DNA from: Vanrija pseudolonga
Taxonomy: Eukaryota; Basidiomycota; Tremellomycetes; Trichosporonales; Trichosporonaceae
Reading direction: 5' to 3'
DNA length: 64,000 nucleotides
Assembly (NCBI RefSeq): GCF_020906515.1
Contig: NC_085849.1
Coordinates: 4,402,001 to 4,466,000, forward strand
In this document: positions 36,960 to 48,631 of the stretch, piece after piece
Numbering within the stretch: the stretch's first letter is position 1
Layout: each line of letters opens with the position of its first letter
Program-made: the position numbers and the translations under genes
Notes under the pieces: generated by a model
What the model was told of the DNA's origin: nothing
The model's input: only the letters and a program-made list of their open reading frames with translations
Databases searched by the model: none

Positions 36960-39849
36960 ATGAGCAGCAGCGGCAGTAGCAGCACCACCACGACGACAAC
37001 AGATACAGCACGGGCCGCGCGCTCGCCAGCGTGGGCGACGGCCACGCCGACAGCGACAGCAACTACGGCAGACAGCCCGGCGGCGACTTCGGCTATGTGG
37101 CGTGTTGGCCCAAGCACGAAACCCAGCACGACAAACTACACTACTACGCCATCGCACTCGACGAGCACGTCGCCACTGCCTGCGCGGTCGCCGCCGCCAG
37201 CGCAGCAGCCGCCATATCCCACCCCTCCGCTCACCAGCGCCACCCAGAGCAACGGCGACAGCGAGCGCGGCGACGAGAAGCCAGCAACAACATCAGCAGC
37301 ACCCTCTGCGCCCTCTGCGCCGTCCGCTGCTGCCTCTTCCCATCACGACGAGGAGCACGACGAGGTGCTCGACGACAACGCCGCCCCGGCGTCAAACAGT
37401 GCCGGCTCGCCCTCCCGCCCGGGTACCACAGCGACTTCGCCCACGACCACCTCGCCCCCAGCCCTGAGCACTACTACTACAACCCCTACCGCCGCCGTGC
37501 CCATCGTCAAGCCCAAGCTACGCGCGTCCCGCGCCTGCAGCAGCTGCAACCGGCAAAAGCTCCGCTGCGACGGGCAGAACCCGTGCGGGCGGTGCATCGG
37601 CCTCGGGCAGGCAAAGGTGTGCGAGTACCTCCCCTCTCTGCGCGGCAAGACGCGGAAAAAGAAGGGCGCGGTGAGCGCGGTTGGCGGTGTCCCAGTTCCG
37701 GCGCCCGGCGCCGTGGGAACGACGGCGGCCACAAGCGCCAATGGCAGCAGCGGGGTCACGTCCCCCTCTGAGCCGCACCTGGCGGGCAGCAAGCGCCGGC
37801 GCTCGCTCGAGGGCTTTGCCCGCGAGTACGAGTACGAGTATGCGCGCTGGCATGCTTTGGCGCGCAACGGCGTCGGCGCGTGGGGCAGCAATGGCGCCAG
37901 CGGCAGCAACAGCGAGCGGGAGCGCGCCGAACGCGACCACCGCGACCGGGACCGCGAGCAGCGCGAGCGCGAGCAGGCATACTACGTCGCTGAGCGGGAA
38001 CGTGACGCGCGCGACCGCGCAGCCGAACACGACCGCGAGCACGAGCGCCGGCAGCGCTCGCGCGCAAACTCGGCCCACTCGGTCCACTCGGCGCACTCGG
38101 CGCACTCTCCGCGTTCCCGCCAGCCGCCGACCCTGACGCCGGTTCAGCGCCTCACACCCCTGCCACCCACCAGCGGGGGCGACGCGCTCAGCATCCTCGC
38201 CGAGGCGAGCGCCATCAGCCCCGTCGAGCGGGTGCGCGACGTGCGCAGCGGCGACCTCCGCGAGCGGGAGCGCGGCGAGCGCCGGCGCGAGTGGTCCCCC
38301 CGGCCCGAGGTCGCGCCGGTCTCCGACGCGTGTGAGGCCAAGCACCTCCTCGGCTTCGTCAACGCCCATGAGTGAGTCCAACCACATTTCTTTCTTCGGG
38401 CACGCAGCTAACCCCCGACGCAGGGCCGAAAACCTCTTCAACCTCTACGTGCGCTACTTGAACCCGCACCTGCCCGTGCTCGACACGAGTACCCCACAAG
38501 GCGGTGTCGCGATCCACGTCGCGCGGCGGTCTATCGCGCTCTTCAACGCCGTGTGCTGCGTGTCCGCGAGAGCGTTCAACGTGGTCCTTTGGGACCGGCT
38601 GAAGGCTTTCGCCGCGGGCGAGGCGTCGCGCCTCGTGCTCGACCGGTCGTTCGAGGCCGTGCAGGCGCAGATGGTGTACGCTACGTGGAACCTGCCGACG
38701 GAAGACGGCGCCGACGCGGCGTACGTGCGCTTCGGGCTCGCCAAGCGGCTCGCAGAGGACATTGACCTGCCTGCCGCGATTGCCAGCCCGCTGCCGTCCT
38801 GGGCGAAGCGGAGCATCGCGCGCACGTCGCTCCTGCTGTACGCTGCCGACGCGACGCTCGCGCTGGAGCTCGGCAAGCCCGTGCTCGTGCGCGACGTGTC
38901 GTCCTGGGCCGCGCAGCTCGACGGCGGCGGCGTCGACGACCTCCTCGTGTCCATCTTCTCCGAGTGGGCGCACGCGCTCACGCGCGCCGTCGACAGCCTG
39001 CGCGCGCAGGCAGCCACCTGGTCGACCAACACCTCGCCCGCGGCGGGCGTGTACGCCGCCGCGATGCCCGATATTGTCGCCACGCACCGCGTGCGCTTTG
39101 TGGCGTGGCGCGAGCGCGCGGAGCGCAGAGTCGAGGCACTACACGAGCAGTACCCCGATTCGGCGGAGCACGCGGGGCTGGTCATCGCCCTCGCGCGCCT
39201 GTACGAGGGCTACGCTTCTCTCGTGCTCGACGCGTACGTGCTCGAGAGGGCGCTCTTCCTCCGCCGCAGGGGCGAGGGCCTTGCCGAGTTCCAGGCGTCG
39301 GCGATTCGCCTGATCGAGCTGTTCGACATCGACCTCAGCAGCTCGCACCTCCGCGGCGCGCCAGACACGGTGTTCACGGTGCTGACTTATGCCGCCGTGT
39401 CGCTCGTGCACAGCGTCGCCTTGGGGGGACGGGACAGCGAGAACAAGGCGGCCGTGCTCGCGCTTGCTAGGCGCGCAAGCGACGTGCTCGCCCGCGCGGC
39501 CATGACGCCTGACCATCTCCCGGCCGCGCAGAGCGTCTTCCTCTCGCGCCTCATTGCGAAGGTTGGCGCCGACGCCGTGTCGGCCGAGGAGGCGAGCGAC
39601 ATTGCCACCCTGGCAGGCGGACAGCCGGACGAGGCGGCGCACGCGCGCGCACTCTTCGAGCCGACGACGTCCATCTGGCCACCGCGCCCCGCTGCCGACC
39701 CGAAGCGCGCGCGCGCGACACTCGCCGGTGCAGAGTACCCCGCACCTCCGCCTGCGCTGCCGCGCGCCGCGCTCGGCTTGGGCGTCGGGAGCTTCCGCCG
39801 GACCGGCCTCGCCGCGCGCTCTGGCCTGTCCGGCCTTGGCGGGTGGTAG
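36960..39849 (+). CDS. Zn2Cys6 transcription factor with long low-complexity N-terminus
   Basis: A 945-aa regulator in two exons, 36960-38371 and 38424-39849, phases agreeing (His-Glu at the junction). The first 190 residues are Ser/Thr/Ala/Pro-rich. The zinc cluster is ACSSCNRQKLRCDGQNPCGR plus CIGLGQAKVC, with the first Cys at aa 193, and is followed by a basic stretch (GKTRKKK). Next comes an Arg/Glu/Asp-rich, probably coiled segment (RERERAERDHRDRDREQ type). The second exon carries the regulatory region (NLYVRYLNPHLPVLD, then RFGLAKRLAEDIDLP), as in many yeast and basidiomycete C6 activators. It stands between the anion transporter and the first OPT gene and is the best candidate for a local regulator of the transporter/dioxygenase genes. 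That role is inference. Confidence 0.87.
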
Positions 39850-40837
39850 TGGATAGTATAGACTAGACTGGACCGCTGTGCGGTCGCGAGCGTTGTACCC
39901 TTATGATGCCAAGATGGCTTAGTGATGCCGTGTTGTGCGATGATGCAGCTGGGGTGACCCAGGGGTATCGGCTTGCCGGGAAGAGGATTGAGACGTCGGC
40001 TTGCCTGACTAGGGTCATACCAACAGGGTGCCCATTCCTGCCCTTTGCCCAGAGTGAGCGGGGGAGAAAGCCAAGTCCAAGCTGACACGGGTGTTGGAGA
40101 GGATGAGAACAGTGTCGAGAGTTGCGAGAGATCAGACCAGACACCATGTCGGTGCTGACGCAGCCGGCTCGGCGAGCAGCACCACCGGCAATGATCAAAC
40201 GTGCTCACGCACGGAAGTAGCCGCACGTACGACAGGTACGCATAATCACGACCAAGTGTTCGTCGCCCACTCACGCCGCCATGACAAGCAAGCACGCGGC
40301 GATGGCGACGCTGGGTGTATCCGGCCCGAGCCGTCGGGATGGTTGGGTTGTGATTGGTGAGCCTCGCCGGCTCCTCCACCCTACCTCGTCGAGCCTGGGT
40401 CAACGCCACCCCCGCACCAAGTGAAGGCTGGTGCTATTTGCTGCGAGTGGGCCCTGCCAAGACGACTGCGGCCGCCGGCAATGACAATTGCATGGGAGGT
40501 GTCGAGGCCGGCGCTGGCTGGACTTGGTCGGCGCTGCTCGTCGGCGATGGGCTGGTTGGCTGGGCTATGAGCTCCAGGCACATGACGACTCGTGTGGCAC
40601 CGATGACGCTCGTGTGGCGACGCGAGAGCGTGCGTTGTGAGCGTCTTCGTCGTGCTTTGGGCCGCTGGGTGCGTGTAGATGTCGACGGCAGGCGTGGTGT
40701 TGGCGTCGGTGTCGGCGTCGGCCTCTTGGCGTGGAGTCGAAGTTGGATTGACGACAGCTTGGTTGTGCCGTGAGGCAGGGTGAATCATTGATAAGGCTGA
40801 GGCTGTTGGTCGAGGATGCAACACACGCAGCAGCACC
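39850..40837. other. intergenic region
   Basis: About 990 bp between the C6 regulator stop and the OPT1 start, holding the OPT1 promoter. No gene is supported. A frame at 40354-40773 is Val/Gly/Arg-rich and overlaps an equally long minus-strand frame, so it was not called. Confidence 0.3.
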
Positions 40838-43423
40838 ATGTCCCCCCGGCGCGACATAGAAGAGGAGGCGTACGTCCCGACGCTGCTCTCGTCGGACGCC
40901 AACGGCGCGAGCGGCGTCCCCGCTCCAGGCTATTACGACGAGAAGGCCGTCGACAAGGCGTCTCTCTCGGACAAGAACGTAGACCTCGACGACGACATGG
41001 AGAAGAACGTCCCCGTCGCGAGCGACGACGGCGACGAAGCCAAGCCCCTCAACCCCGACGGCATCGACGAGCGTGTCGAGTTCTCCCCGCACGGCGCATA
41101 CAAGCTCGACTACTCTGGCCCCCAGTCCCCGTTCCCAGAGGTCGCGGCATGCGTGTCCCTCGAGGACGACGAGACGGACAGGGTGAACCACTTCCGCATG
41201 TGGTTCCTCCTGCACATCTTTGTGATTCTGTTCGGGTGCGCTAATACGTTCTTCGGGCAGCGATGGGTGCGTTGGCTTTGGGAGTGAGGTGGAAGAAAGG
41301 CTCGCTGACGCTCGCTTTGTAGCCGTCCCTCTCGCTCCATTACGAGGTCGCGCAGCTCCTCGTCTTCCCCATCGGTAAAGCGTGGGAGCGCTTCGTGCCG
41401 CACTGGCGCATCGGGTTCGGGCGGTTCAGCTTCGCGCTCAACCCGGGCAAGTTTAACAAGAAGGAGCATACCGTGATTCTTTGTGTGAGTGGCGCCACAC
41501 CGCCGTTTCCAACTCACACCCTCAGTGCGTCTCCGTCACGCTCAACATCTACCGCTCGACCCTCGTGACCCTCTGGTCGCCCAAGTTCTTCGGGCTCAAC
41601 TGGTCCCCCGCGTGGGGGTTCCTCTGGCTCCTGACGTCCACAATGCTGGGCTTCGGCCTGGCCGGCATGGCACGGCGCTGGCTAGTGTACCCGGGTAACA
41701 TGATCTGGCCGAAGACGCTTGCGTCGGCGGTGCTCATGCGCGCGCTGCACGAGGAGAACAACTTCAAGGGCAAGGTCCACGGGTGGGGGCTGAGCAGGTA
41801 CCGCTTCTTCCTCGTCTTCGTGCTCTTCTCCTTTGTGCTCTTCTGGTTCCCCGGCTATATCGCTACTTGCCTCAGCAGCTTTGCGTTCCTCACCTGGATC
41901 TTTCCCAACAACCAGAAGGTCAACACCATCTTCGGGACCAAGACTGGCCTGGGGCTCCTGCCCATCTCGCTCGACTGGACGATGTTCAACTATGTCGGCT
42001 CGCCCCTGTCCACCCCGTTCTACATCAACGCCAACTGGTTCTTCAACATCGCGCTCTTCTACCTCATCATCGCGCCCATCCTGTACTACAAGGACGTGTG
42101 GTTCTCCGGCCATCTCCCCATGTTGTCGTCGGGCCTCTTTGACAACACGGGTGCGCCGTACAACGTCTCGCGCGTCCTCGACCCCGTGACCAACCGGTTC
42201 AACGAGGCGGGCTACCGCGCCTACTCGCCCATCTACCTCTCCATGTCGTACACCCTGTCCTACGCCCTGTCCTTCGCGGCAGTGTCGTCCGTGCTCGTCT
42301 ACACCGTCCTGTACAATGGTAAGGAGATCATCTCGCGCCTCCGCAAGAGCGACAAGGAGACAGAGGATGTGCACAAGCGCATGATGAACAAGTACATCAA
42401 CGTCCCCGACTGGTGGTACCTCGTACTCGACATCATCATGCTGGGTGCTGGCATTTTCCTCACTCGCTTCTGGCCGTCCGACCTCCCAGTGTGGGGCTTC
42501 ATCGGGTGCTGGGTCGTCGGTATCATCCTCATCATCCCACAGGGCATGCTCGAGGGCATCTCCAACACACGCGTGTACTTTGAGATCTTGGCCGATCTGA
42601 TCGCAGGATACCTCTGGCCCGGCAAGCCGCTGGCCAATCTCTACGTTGACTGTTTCGGCAACCAACTCGTCAAGGTCGCCCTCGACTTCTCCACCGACAT
42701 GAAGCTCGGCCAGTACATGAAGGTCCCGCCCAGGACCCTCTTCTTCGCACAGGCCTACTCTGTATTCCTGGCTGCTGCTTCCCAGACTGGCGTTATTCGC
42801 TGGATGCTGGGTCACATTGACGACTTTTGCAGCGTGAGTGGCGGTTGTGGCACCTGCCTCCAACTAACCTCCTCCCCTCCCAGCCCAGCCAGAAAGGTCA
42901 CTTCATCTGCGCATCACCTCGCGTTCGGTACAATAGTACGATTATTTGGGGCACAGTGGGACCTCGTATTCTCTTCGGGCCCAACTCAGAGTACCGCCAT
43001 CTGTACTGGTTCTTCCTCATCGGGCCCGTGGTGACGGTCCTCGTGTGGCTGGCGTGGCGCCGCTGGCCCAACTCGTTCCTCGCCAAGGTCAACATCCCGC
43101 TGCTGTTCAACTCGGCCGGCTGGATCCCGCCAGCCACGACGACAATGTACAGCCTGACCTTCATCCTGGGGTTCCTGTTCAACTTTGTCATTCGGCGCCG
43201 CTACTTCGCCTGGTGGAAGCGGTACAACTACCTCCTCCAAGCGGCGATGGACACGGGCGTCGCCCTCGCCATCATCATCATCTTCTTCGGGCTGACGTAC
43301 CACGGCATCAAGATCAACTGGGCGCTCAACACCATCGGCACGACGAACATGGACGCGAAGGGCACGCCGGCGTACAAGGTCGCCAAGGGGTCGCACTTTG
43401 GCCGAGGGCCGGGCGAGTTCTAG
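40838..43423 (+). CDS. OPT-family oligopeptide/glutathione-type transporter (copy 1)
   Basis: An 812-aa plasma-membrane transporter in exons 40838-41266, 41323-41484, 41526-42833 and 42884-43423, all in phase. The acidic N-terminus (about 130 aa) is cytosolic. The hallmark OPT loop [10 protein letters not shown] starts at aa 183, followed by about 14 hydrophobic segments. Other family marks are [33 protein letters not shown] and a terminal HFGRGPGEF. Yeast and Schizosaccharomyces members (Hgt1/Opt1, Pgt1, Isp4) are proton symporters for glutathione and tetra- or pentapeptides. Substrate cannot be read from the sequence. It is followed on the same strand by a TauD-type dioxygenase, and a related OPT lies 8 kb downstream. 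Confidence 0.93.
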
Positions 43424-44343
43424 TCTGCGGTGTAGGGCACGTGGGCGCCGTGGTTCCAACACTGCGGCCTGTGGTTAGGGTGTGTGGGGTCGTTGTAGAG
43501 TTCCTCCTCTGCTTTGTTAAAAGGATATGCATATCGTTGTCCAGCCCTGAACAAGACCGAGAGGAGACCGAGAGACAACATCGGGGGATGCTATTCCTGT
43601 CCAGGCCTCCACAACGTCGCAGCCGCCGTTGTTATGCTATCCTACAGTGTGCAAGATGCAGCGTACCAAGGGTTCTCCAGAGCCCGATCTAACCCCCCAA
43701 GCGGTGGCCGTGCTGTTCGAAGGGACAATTTCATGATCACGATACATCGCGAACTGCCTGCCCATGACGCTGCCTTTCGGGGGGGAGCATCGGCAAGTCC
43801 GGTCCAAGGCGTGCATTTGAGCACTGCGCACCCAATCTATGCAAGCATTCGGAATAGTTTCCAGGAGATTAGATACCTGAGTGCTGTACTGCATGCACCT
43901 ACTGCAAGGCAAAGTGCAGGTGCCACGCCGCCAAGGGTCGGCCTTGCCCGAAGGTCAACCGCCTCGTGGCGTCATTCTTTGTGTTATCACAACATCGATG
44001 AGGTGACTGAACATGATGACTGAACAAAAGTCCACTGCCCGGCTCGATCCGTGGAACCAGCCGATACCGACAAGCCGGGATACCGCTGCTATCCAACTCA
44101 CATCACACAGCGACAAGCAAGCACTTGCCCGCAGGACCCCATGCTTGCACAAGGTTGTGGATACACCTTCCGTAGGCTCGGACCGTGTCCCGGCTCGGGA
44201 CGCGCTGCGGCTTGTCCTCCGCCATCTGCCAAGTATTGACCGACACCGCACGCCATCGATCATCTGGCCACCACGAGCTCAACGTACATATATGACGGGT
44301 TGCTGAGCTGTCCAAGTCCGACATCACACACAGCACACACACA
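43424..44343. other. intergenic region with TATA-like word
   Basis: About 920 bp between OPT1 and the first TauD gene. No coding exon is supported. A TATA-like word (acatatatga) lies around 44286-44295, about 50 bp before the dioxygenase ATG. Confidence 0.35.
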
Positions 44344-45645
44344 ATGGCCCCCATCGCGATCCCCGACGCCCAGCTCAACGCCGAGCTCGACGCCCTCGTC
44401 GAGCAGGTCAACAAGGCCAACCTCGGCAAGAAGTCGTCCATCGGCTTCGGCTTCGCCCCGCCCCCTCCCTCCACGCTGCGCAGGTACCACAAGGCCGGCG
44501 TCGACCTGTCCCAGGGCTACCCGTTCTACCTCGAGCCCGACACCCCCGAGTACGACGAGGCGCAGAAGCGCGGCGCCAACCCGCGCGACGGCAAGCCCTA
44601 CGCCGACCCGGGCCTCAAGGCCGACCCCGAGAAGAAGGCGCTGTTCGGCGCCGCCAAGAGCGTCAACCAGCTGACCAAGCACATTGGTGTAAGTTGGGTC
44701 TAGGATTAGGCAGTGTCCTCGTACTGACCCACCTCGCAGACCGAGCTCGTCGGCATCCAGCTCAAGGATCTCAACGAGCAGCAGCGTGACGAGCTCGCCC
44801 TCCTCGTCGCGGAGCGCGGCGTCGTCTTCTTCCGCGACCAGGACATCTCGCCGCAGGAGCAGCTCGAGCTCGGCGAGTACCTCGGCGACGGTGCCGTCGC
44901 CAACTCGTCCACGGTCGCCTCGGTGCCCGGCACGAACGGCGGCGTCAACATCATCTGGGAGACGGCGCGCACGTACAAGCGCTCGTTCCGCCTCCCGTGG
45001 CCCGAGTACGACGGGTACCGCGGCCACGGGTGGCATGTCGACGGCCTCGGCCGCTACATCCAGGCCGGGTACACCCACCTGCACCAGGACCACGTGCCCG
45101 ACGACTCGGGCGACACGCTCTGGGCGTCCGGCTACGCGGCGTACGACATCCTCTCGCCCGGCCTCAAGAAGGTCGTCGACGGCATCACGGGCATCTACAC
45201 CCTCGGCACGGAGAAGGACGAGAGCGGCCGCACGATCCCCAAGTTTGTCCATGCGCCGCTCGTCCGCACCCACCCCGTCACGGGCTGGAAGAGCCTGTAC
45301 CTCTCCGACCGCGGCCTGGTCGGCTTCGAGGACTGGGACAAGAACGAGAGCGACCACCTCCTCAAGTACCTCATCGACGTGCTCCAGGGCTCGCCAGAGA
45401 TCCAGGTCCGCTGGAAGTGGACCCCCGGAGCCAGCGCCATCTGGGACCAGCGCAACACTGTCCACGCCCCCGTCCGTGACTGGGAGGAGGAGCGCCACGG
45501 CACCCGTGTGCTCTCGCTCGCTGCCCCCGCGTACCACGACCCCAAGTCCAAGTCGCGCGGCGAGGCCCTCAACATTGAGGGATGGCTCTCGCCCGCCTGG
45601 ACCGGCGAGGCTTACATCAAGTCGGGCTACCAGCTGCCCCCGTAG
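44344..45645 (+). CDS. TauD/TfdA-family Fe(II)/2-oxoglutarate dioxygenase (copy 1)
   Basis: A 416-aa cytosolic enzyme; exon 1 is 44344-44688 and exon 2 44740-45645, in phase. Family marks: LTKHIG-TELVGIQL, RGVVFFRDQDI, then the iron motif HGWHVDG (His214-Val-Asp216), the distal iron ligand in WDQRNTVHAPV (His357) and the 2-oxoglutarate-binding Arg371 in GTRVLSL. The full facial triad is present, so activity is expected. Family members hydroxylate taurine, alkyl sulfonates or aryloxyalkanoates next to the hetero-atom; for sulfonates this yields an aldehyde and sulfite. It is longer than bacterial TauD (about 280 aa) because of an N-terminal extension (FYLEPDTPEYDEAQKR) common in fungal members. 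Substrate is undetermined. Confidence 0.92.
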
Positions 45646-45812
45646 TCGAGTCGTATTGTAGTATCATATGGATTTCTTGGGCTTGTGCGAGCACCGCCGT
45701 GGGTGGGGTCGCTGGGAACGCCGAGTCGACGCGACTGACTTGTCTCAGAATGTCTCACCTCACCCTTCATTACTGACTCCCGCCGCCCAGCCAGCACCTC
45801 GCTCCTTGGCTC

Positions 45813-45888
45813 AACCCGCTAGCTCAGTTGTTAAAACGCCTGTATTTCGCAATTACAGGCGGCTGGCGTTCGAGCCCCGGCACCGACC
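45813..45888 (+). tRNA. degenerate tRNA-like sequence, possible tRNA-Ala(CGC) relic
   Basis: An A-box-like TAGCTCAGTTGTTA (45820-45833) and a B-box-like GCGTTCGAGCCC (45867-45878) are at tRNA spacing. Between them a stem flanks a loop TTCGCAA, which would place anticodon CGC at 45848-45850 after a U33. However, the D stem lacks its GAGC partner, the T stem has two mismatches, and the 3' sequence caccgacc has no 5' complement for an acceptor stem. It is therefore more likely a decayed tRNA or tRNA-derived repeat than a working gene. Confidence 0.3.
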
Positions 45889-46111
45889 AAAACTCATCGA
45901 CCTAACCGCCAGACATGGTTGCACCCGCATGGCGCGGGTGGCCGCCCAGCAGGATAACCCTCTGGGCACTTGGCGGCCGAGTTGCGGTCGGGCCGGGCAG
46001 CCCCCCACACTCTAAGCAACAGAGAGGGGGCGAGGGAGCGAGGCCCACTCTTTTGCATACAGTGGGATGAGTATGCATGCACGTCAGCCAACATCAATCT
46101 TCAGGGCGACT

Positions 46112-47949
46112 CTAGAATGGCCGCTCTGCGACGCTGGTGATGCGACACAGGTGTCGCCGCTGATCTGACGGGAAGTTTGTCGTCGCAGTATGCTGGGTCG
46201 AGCGGTTGTCCCATACAATGACAGTGTTGGGCTCCCAGCGCACGCGACAGGCAATGTCCTGCGCGCGCGCAATGTGCCCAGTCAAGAACTGGATGAGGTT
46301 GTCGCTCTCCTCCTTGCGATACCCTATAATCTTGGTAGTGTTCACCTCGTTGACGAACAGGATCTTCTTCCGCGTGACGGGGTGCGTGCGCACCACCGGG
46401 TGGACGTTACGCGGGGGAGTGCGCCGGCTGGGCGAGTACTGGAGGAAGTGCTCCGCCTGCAGACCCTCAAGGCGCTTCTGGAACTCTGGCGAGAGGCGCT
46501 CGTACGCCTCGGTCGTGGAGGTGAACAGCGTGTCGCCGCCGCCGTTGCGCGGCGTCTCGAGCATGAACAGCAGAGTCAGGCCTGGCGGTTGTAGCTCGGA
46601 CGACCCATCCGTGTGCCAGGTCACCGAGCTCAGCTTGTTGTCGATGACGTTGACGGCGCGCTTGATCGACGAGTCGCTGGGTGTGGGTTAGCTACAGCAG
46701 ATATCCGATACCCACTGCGCGTCCTGGAAGATGGAGTAGTACTCTGGCAGGCCTTTAGGGTGGCGGTCGGCCGGGTGGAGGTAGTGCGGGCCGTGGTATC
46801 GCACAAACTCGAGCTGCTGCTCCGCCGAGAGGTCGGCAAAGTCCTGGTCGCGGAAGACGACGACCCCGCGCTGCGCGACGAACAGCGCGAGTTGGTCTGG
46901 TGTGAGCTGGTAGACCGAAATGGACAGCTCACCTCGCTGTGTAGAGTCGAGCTGGCTCAGCTGGATCCCGCTGATCTCGGTGCCGATGACCGGTGTCAGC
47001 TCGGTGCGCTTGACTCCCGGCTCGAGGAGGAACGGCAGCGCCGGGTCGGCTGAGAGTCCGCGGTCGACGTGCTCGAAGGGTACCGGCTCGGGGAAGACCT
47101 CGTTCGGGTCGAGTGGGTCGGGCAGGAAGCGGGGGCTGGTGGGTGAGCACGGTCAATGGTGTAGGTACCCACTACTTTGGCGCTGAGGACGACTGGCTCA
47201 GCACCGCGGCGTCAATCTTGGCCTTGAGCCGGTTGATGGAGTACCCCTCGTCCCAGGTTGACCGCCAGCTCTCCCTGTCGGTGATGGCATCAAGGTAGGT
47301 TCTGAAACGGCGAAACTCCGGGTCGTTGGCGATGGCGGCGACGGTGAGCCCGCCGGCCGGCGAAATCCCGTGCCGGCCATACGCGTCGAGACGGCCAATG
47401 AACGGCGCGACAAGGATGTCGGCGAGCGTAAACCTAGAGCCGAAGAAGTAAGGCCCCTCGGCAGGCAGCAGCGCCTGGATGGTGCGCACGGCGTCGAGCT
47501 GGCGGCGGAAGTGGAGCTGCCGTTCAGGAGCAGTCACGGCGCGAGACGTGATAGGGAGGAGGTCGGGGTCAAGGGCACGGAGAGTAGCCTGCACAAAGGC
47601 GGTCGAGCGTGCGCGTTCGAGCGCGCCGCGGGGTTGCAGCGCAGGCGCCAGCGTCGCGATGTACTCGACAATGTCGGCCGACTCGGAGATGTACACTGCC
47701 GGCGAGCCGACCGCGAGGACGGGCACCTGGCCGGCGGGGTTGGCCTGCAGCAGCCAGTCGGGCTTGTGGGCCAGGTCGACTTCCGTGACGGTGTACTCTA
47801 GCCCCGACTCGGCGAGGGCGATGAGCACGCGGTGGGCCCAGCGGCCGCCCTGCGAGTGAGTTAGGACGACCAGCTGGCCAACTCACCTTGTTCACGATGG
47901 CGGTGAGCTCGGGGGTGGACTTGGGAGTTGTGGCGGATCCGTCAGGCAT
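46112..47949 (-). CDS. glutathione S-transferase fused to TauD-family dioxygenase
   Basis: Read as a single gene of 561 aa: exons 47949-47887, 47849-47176, 47135-46933, 46896-46716 and 46676-46112 (transcription order), every phase agreeing. Residues 1-245 are a complete GST: WAHRVLIALAESGLEY, NPAGQVPVL, the ESADIVEYI helix, and a helical domain with GPYFFGSRFTLADILVAPFI. The usual CPW-type catalytic Cys is replaced by GGRW. From residue 246 follows a complete TauD domain: LPDPLDPNEVFPEP, IGTEISGIQLSQL, RGVVVFRDQDF, WHTDGS (His395, Asp397), distal His536 and Arg552. The joining intron (47136-47175) takes out the apparent GST stop, and no ATG precedes the TauD part, which argues for fusion. 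If the intron is retained, a GST alone would be made. It shares a divergent promoter with an MFS permease. Confidence 0.8.
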
Positions 47950-48631
47950 CGTGAGTGGGGTGGTGAAGAAAGTGAGCCCACGACGGTCGCCTTAAGCGGC
48001 GTGATGGCCTCGGGACACTGCACTCGCGCGACGGCGTTGATATCTGTCGCCACGCCCTCGGGAAGCAGCCGTGGACAGTCCCCGACAGCCTTGCTCTCGT
48101 GCTACGCGGAAGAGATCTGGCTGAGTAAGCTGCTTCCTCCCGAAGCGCTCGCCATCATGCTGCCATCAGTGCTGCTCGACGGCGGCGATTGCGACGAGGT
48201 GGTGAAAAGTGGAGGTGGTCCATCCCGAAGTTGGGCTTCGGGTCACCTTGAGCCTTGAGGAGACGCCAAAGGTGCTATTGCGTGAGGGTGAGCCATTGCC
48301 AGGCGACTCGGTACAGCCTCCGGCGTCCCGAATCCCTCTGCAGTCGTTAGATGTAGCGAGCGCGGCGTCTGCCCGACCGAGGTAAAGGATGGAGGGATGG
48401 AGCAGAGTCGAGTTGTTGATGTCGCCATTCAGGGCTTTTTTGTTTACTTTCGGGACGTTCAACTCAAATGTCACCATCTCTCAACTTTTTTGCTTGCTCG
48501 TCAACAACGATCCAGGCTGCTGCAGCGATGTCGAGCCTGCTCTTGCTCTTCTCCACTGACCCGAAGCCGAAGACTACATTAACCCCAGGATGACGAGGTG
48601 ACACCCCCGCACGCACGCACACCAACCCACC
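47950..48631. promoter_or_regulatory. divergent promoter, GST-TauD / MFS permease 1
   Basis: A 682-bp interval between two head-to-head genes, so both are probably driven from here. Two short words also occur in the second divergent TauD/MFS promoter (55526-56058): CATCCCGAA at 48221-48229 (there 55668-55676) and CGGGTCACC at 48239-48247 (there 55826-55834). Shared 9-mers can arise by chance in GC-rich DNA, so they are only candidate regulator sites. Confidence 0.4.

Noticed and set aside
41682-42863. A 393-codon minus-strand frame opposite OPT1
   Set aside because: Antisense shadow; Asp/Glu/Val-rich translation of membrane-helix codons.
46112-47174. TauD copy 2 as a separate gene downstream of a GST gene
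   Set aside because: No ATG precedes the conserved TauD N-terminus in its frame, while a short intron joins it to the GST in phase. The fusion model was preferred but the two-gene model is kept as an alternative.
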